Shown here piece by piece: positions 6,189 to 9,044 of a stretch of DNA of 9,044 nt. Origin of the DNA: Clostridiales bacterium (GTDB lineage Bacteria; Bacillota; Clostridia; Oscillospirales; Oscillospiraceae); NCBI GenBank assembly GCA_021200895.1, contig JAJQFX010000117.1, positions 1 to 9,044 of the forward strand, written 5' to 3'. Both the position numbers and the translations under genes were made by a program. The notes under the pieces were generated by a model. It was not told where the DNA came from and searched no databases. It saw nothing but the letters and a program-made list of their open reading frames with translations. Each line of letters begins with the position of its first letter. Positions within the stretch are counted from its first letter, which is position 1.

Positions 6189-7520
6189 ATGGCAAAAGAG
6201 AAGAAAATTATTCTGTTTTTAAGCACCCCGAAACGTAATGAATCAGAACAAACGTATGTTTGCCCTGACAAAAGCGAGGTCAGGGGGGTTCGGACGAACG
6301 ACGCCCCAATCAAATATCTGCTTGGAAAGTATCCGAATGTTACTGAAATTCTGTGTCTTGTCACGAACGCGGCAAAAAAGACGGCATGGGACGATTTCAA
6401 TAAAGTTGTCGAGGCCACAGGCAGCAAAGCCAAGTGTGTGGAAATAGAGTTTGAGGAAGGCACCCGCCTTCAGGAAATCCTCCCGAATATTCTGGGCTGT
6501 ATCGGAGATGGGGATGAACTTCTGCTGGATGTCACCGGCGGCTTCCGCAACACAATGATGTATCTGATGCTCATCAGCCGCGCCCTGTCCTATAAGGGTG
6601 TGAAAACGGCCTGCGCCGTGTACAGTAACTTTCAGCAGGGCAGAGAGAAACAGAAGGTTGAGGACGTTACAGAAATTCTCCAAGTCTTTGACCTGATTGA
6701 CGGAATGCAGAACCTGACCTCCTTTGGCAATGTCCGCGCCCTGCGCAGCTACTATGAGGGCCGCCCCCACGACGACAAAATCACAGCGCTGCTGGACGCG
6801 GTGGATAAACTCTGGCAGAGCATCACCCTTTGCCGCTCCAACCTGGTGCCGGGGCAGATAACGGCGTTCAACCAGGCTTTGAGGGACGCAAAGGAGTGCA
6901 GCGACCCGCTGCTCCAGGCGCTCCTGCCCGCGTTCCGGAACAAGTTTGGCGAAGAAATGACGATTCCGTCCCTTATCCAATGGTGTGCGGAGAGCGACAT
7001 GATTCAACAGGCGCTGACCCTTTATCGGGAGCGGATTCCCGCTTACATTATGAACGAGCGGACGGATATTCTCGCCGTCAAACCCAAGATACCGCCAATC
7101 AACATGAAGAATTACCCAAATTACGATACGCAAGGGGAGGCCCGATTCTATACACAATTTCTCAACATAGGACACGGCTGGTATGCAGGCGCTTATGGAA
7201 AGGATGCCTATAAAGCCGCAAAGGAAAAAGAGGGGGATTACCTTATCACGCTAAAGAATTTTGAAAAGGCGCTGCCCCAGTCCATTTTTGAAGCTCGCTG
7301 CTCAGTGGAACAGCTGCGCACCATTACAATGGACTATTTGTACATTCGCGCTCTGCGAAACATGGTGAATCATGCCAGTGATGAGGCGCAGAAAAATCAG
7401 CAAGCATTGAACAAGTACCTGGCAGAAGAAGGCCACTATAAAATACCAGACGAAACCAATGCAGAAGATGTCAAGTATGCTATCTTAACAGGGTTGAAAC
7501 ACCTCAACTTCCAGCAATAA
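6189..7520 (+). CDS. CARF-HEPN CRISPR-associated ribonuclease (Csx1/Csm6-like, DxTHG-type family)
   Basis: A 443-residue protein with an N-terminal CARF-type sensor and a C-terminal HEPN domain. The CARF part (about 1-190) starts with strand KIILFLSTPKR (6-16), has YPNVTEILCLVTN (48-60) and the signature LLDVTGGFRNTMMYL (112-126), a DxTGG variant of the family DxTHG motif. The HEPN catalytic motif RNMVNH (R390, N391, H395) fits Rx4-6H. Known relatives are activated by cyclic oligoadenylate made by Cas10 and cleave RNA non-specifically, giving antiviral dormancy; activity here is inferred. One HEPN motif and the size exclude Cas13; action as a dimer is expected. The start is ATG 6189 with AGGAGG (6179-6184); an upstream in-frame ATG at 6126 has no such site. 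Its base composition is visibly more AT-rich than fbp, suggesting transfer. It ends before two terminators and a CRISPR array. The exact subfamily is uncertain. Confidence 0.9.
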   Translation: MAKEKKIILFLSTPKRNESEQTYVCPDKSEVRGVRTNDAPIKYLLGKYPNVTEILCLVTNAAKKTAWDDFNKVVEATGSKAKCVEIEFEEGTRLQEILPNILGCIGDGDELLLDVTGGFRNTMMYLMLISRALSYKGVKTACAVYSNFQQGREKQKVEDVTEILQVFDLIDGMQNLTSFGNVRALRSYYEGRPHDDKITALLDAVDKLWQSITLCRSNLVPGQITAFNQALRDAKECSDPLLQALLPAFRNKFGEEMTIPSLIQWCAESDMIQQALTLYRERIPAYIMNERTDILAVKPKIPPINMKNYPNYDTQGEARFYTQFLNIGHGWYAGAYGKDAYKAAKEKEGDYLITLKNFEKALPQSIFEARCSVEQLRTITMDYLYIRALRNMVNHASDEAQKNQQALNKYLAEEGHYKIPDETNAEDVKYAILTGLKHLNFQQ

Positions 7521-7543
7521 ACTCCATAACCCCACCATCGCAC

Positions 7544-7575
7544 ACAGCCGCCCCGTTTGGGGCGGCTGTTTTTTT
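7544..7575 (+). terminator. intrinsic terminator of the CARF-HEPN gene
   Basis: ACAGCCGCCCC (7544-7554) pairs perfectly over 11 bp with GGGGCGGCTGT (7559-7569) around a GTTT loop, followed by a run of T to 7575. It starts 24 bases after the stop codon. The opposite side lacks a T-run, so it works only in the + direction. Confidence 0.95.
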
Positions 7576-7606
7576 GCGCCGCGCAGCAGGCCCCCAAAAA
7601 AGGCAA

Positions 7607-7660
7607 ACCGGAAAACCGCCGAGTCACAACCGTGATTCAGCGGTTTTCCGGTGTTTTTTT
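7607..7660. terminator. long hairpin, probable bidirectional terminator between csx gene and CRISPR array
   Basis: A 13-bp perfect stem (ACCGGAAAACCGC 7607-7619 with GCGGTTTTCCGGT 7640-7652) continues past one mismatch into a 7-bp inner stem (7621-7627 with 7632-7638, one G-T pair) closed by loop AACC. On the + strand it is followed by seven T (7654-7660). On the minus strand the flank reads TTTGCC then six T (7596-7601). It can thus stop both readthrough from the CARF-HEPN gene and the minus-strand CRISPR precursor. A small inverted-repeat element is another possibility. Confidence 0.8.
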
Positions 7661-7669
7661 GCCCGTGGC

Positions 7670-7769
7670 AGAGCCGTCCCCGCGTGGGGTGTGAGCCGCG
7701 CTCCGAGAACTGGCAAACATCATTCTGCTGCTCGGTGTTGCCGTCCCCGTATGGGGTGGGAGCTGCGCT
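7670..7769 (-). repeat. degenerate leader-distal (terminal) CRISPR repeats
   Basis: The first repeat (7670-7702) has lost the outer GTT (AGA instead) and reads GAGCCGCGCT instead of GAGCTGCGCT. The second (7737-7769) reads GGGTGGGAGC in place of GGGTGTGAGC and has GTAT in the loop. Such decay marks the oldest end of an array and fixes its polarity. Confidence 0.88.
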
Positions 7770-8989
7770 CGACCTCATGGAGCCTAAGAGCGTTACAGAC
7801 GCGTTGCCGTCCCCGTGTGGGGTGTGAGCTGCGCTAAGGGCATGCCTACATCAGTGGTCTCGTGCATGGCGAGTTGCCGTCCCCGTATGGGGTGTGAGCT
7901 GCGCTTTCTGCATTACATTGGTAAACCCCGGTCCGTACAGGTTGCCGTCCCCGTATGGGGTGTGAGCTGCGCTCCCTCTCATCACCCACCAGTGGAGCGA
8001 GAAGGCCAAGTTGCCGTCCCCGCATGGGGTGTGAGCTGCGCTCCCACAACATCGAAGGGGAGGAGCGTCGTGTCAAGTTTGCCGTCCCCGTATGGGGTGT
8101 GAGCTGCGCTTTTGAACTTCGGCTCCCGCGCAGCCGGTGCGTTCGGTTGCCGTCCCCGCGTGGGGTGTGAGCTGCGCTGCTGCCGATGCAAGAGGCGAAT
8201 CCGTCAACCTGTTTAGTTGCCGTCCCCGCGTGGGGTGTGAACTGCGCTTTATGCGTCCATCGGAAAGGGTGATGAAGTCGCGTTGCCGTCCCCGCATGGG
8301 GTGTGAGCTGCGCTATGGACAATACGTCATGCTGGGATTGAGCTCAGGGTTGCCGTCCCCGTATGGGGTGTGAGCTGCGCTCAGACCATGCTCAACTACA
8401 ACAACCGGACAATCGAGTTGCCGTCCCCGCGTGGGGTGTGAGCTGCGCTCCGGAAGGGGAGTATTACCGATATAGCTACTACGTTGCCGTCCCCGCGTGG
8501 GGTGTGAGCTGCGCTATCGGCTTCCCGGATGAAGAGGGTGGTTCCTTTCGGTTGCCGTCCCCGCGTGGGGTGTGAGCTGCGCTATCAGGTTGACGAAGGC
8601 GATAACGGTACCCACCGTGTGTTGCCGTCCCCGCGTGGGGTGTGAGCTGCGCTACGGTGGTGGCGGTGAGGCGCTTGCCCTCCAGCGTTGCCGTCCCCGC
8701 GTGGGGTGTGAGCTGCGCTCGGCCTGCTCGGCCTTCTCCCCTTCGGTGAGGCCCGTTGCCGTCCCCGCGTGGGGTGTGAGCTGCGCTACCTTATTTTTTC
8801 TGTACAAAACAATGCTCCCTCCGTTGCCGTCCCCGCGTGGGGTGTGAGCTGCGCTGCAGCAGGGCAGCAACCCCGGCGCAGACATCCTTGTTGCCGTCCC
8901 CGCGTGGGGTGTGAGCTGCGCTGAAGCGAAGATTAGGACGAAGTTAAAAATTGATAGTTGCCGTCCCCGCGTGGGGTGTGAGCTGCGCT
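7670..8989 (-). CRISPR. CRISPR array, 20 repeats and 19 spacers, type III-A-like repeat
   Basis: Repeats are 33 bases. On the + strand they begin GTTGCCGTCCCC and end GAGCTGCGCT. Spacers are 33-37 bases, all different by eye. Repeat starts: 7670, 7737, 7803, 7873, 7941, 8010, 8078, 8146, 8216, 8282, 8349, 8417, 8483, 8551, 8621, 8687, 8755, 8823, 8890, 8957. The nine rightmost repeats are identical, while those to the left carry changes and the first is the most degenerate, so new spacers enter from the right and transcription is expected on the minus strand. In that sense the repeat contains CACCCC-ACGC-GGGG and ends GACGGCAAC. From memory this closely parallels the ends of type III-A repeats of Streptococcus thermophilus (GGGGACGGAAAC) and Staphylococcus epidermidis (GGGGACGAGAAC). 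The subtype is inference because no interference genes are in view. Confidence 0.98.
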
Positions 8990-9044
8990 GAGGTGAAGTG
9001 ATAAACTAAAACTGGACACGGAGGGGGTAGAAATTGGACACGGT
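8990..9044. other. putative CRISPR leader start or mobile-element end, with 13-bp direct repeats
   Basis: Immediately outside the leader-proximal repeat. AAACTGGACACGG (9009-9021) and AAATTGGACACGG (9031-9043) differ at one base and are 22 bp apart, about two DNA turns. No further CRISPR repeat follows at the expected spacing, so the array ends at 8989. No clear minus-strand promoter is visible in these 55 bases. The feature is cut by the window edge. Confidence 0.5.

Noticed and set aside
6243..7175. 310-codon minus-strand open frame
   Set aside because: Antisense to the CARF-HEPN gene, with no motif or ribosome binding site.
6189..7520. Type VI (Cas13) effector, suggested by HEPN and a CCCC/GGGG repeat
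   Set aside because: Only one Rx4H motif is present and the protein is far too small; the N-terminal CARF signature fits a type III accessory nuclease.
7703..7736. First spacer with inverted ends (CCGAG/CTCGG)
   Set aside because: Only 5 bases in one spacer, likely chance.
7574..8847. Open frames across the CRISPR array on both strands with repeated peptide blocks
   Set aside because: They are translations of CRISPR repeats, not genes; the period follows the repeat-spacer unit.
7670..8989. Type I-E array, suggested by the CCCCGCG...GGGG core on the + strand
   Set aside because: The repeat length (33), longer spacers, polarity and the ACGGCAAC end on the minus strand fit type III better.

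Overview
The window looks like a chromosomal segment of a GC-rich, Gram-positive, probably spore-forming Clostridia bacterium (Oscillospiraceae/Ruminococcaceae-like). The basis is a class III (Firmicutes-type) fructose-1,6-bisphosphatase, a SpoIVFB-like M50 protease, an AgrC/LytTR two-component pair, strong AGGAGG-type ribosome binding sites and extended -10 promoters. No genus can be fixed from sequence alone.

Left part (1-3358): a promoter and short structured leader precede fbp (248-2254, +). Convergent to it, and sharing its stop-codon bases, is a two-gene minus-strand unit: a small single-pass membrane protein (2831-3232) and an M50 site-2 protease (2251-2853). This resembles a SpoIVFA/SpoIVFB pair in which the A partner has no M23 domain.

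Middle (3337-5501): a minus-strand operon with a clear promoter encodes a LytTR response regulator and a GHKL (AgrC-like) sensor kinase. They overlap by ATGA and end in an intrinsic terminator whose hairpin includes the kinase's last codons. No AgrB/AgrD-like peptide genes are present.

Right part (5532-9044): a CRISPR-linked accessory island. A 125-residue protein of a small alpha/beta type (5532-5909, -), possibly related to small CARF-like or ring-nuclease proteins, is divergently transcribed from a 443-residue CARF-HEPN ribonuclease (6189-7520, +). Two strong terminators follow, and then a CRISPR array of 20 repeats and 19 spacers (7670-8989). Repeat decay shows that the leader is on the right, so the array is transcribed on the minus strand, converging on the CARF-HEPN gene. 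Read that way, the repeat ends in GGGGACGGCAAC, giving a predicted 8-nt crRNA tag ACGGCAAC that is very close to known type III-A tags. Array, CARF-HEPN effector and possible small cOA-related protein together suggest the signalling arm of a type III system. No cas10/csm, cas6, cas1 or cas2 lies inside the window; they would have to lie to the right or elsewhere. The last 55 bases hold two near-identical 13-bp direct copies 22 bp apart, which may be leader motifs or the end of a mobile element.
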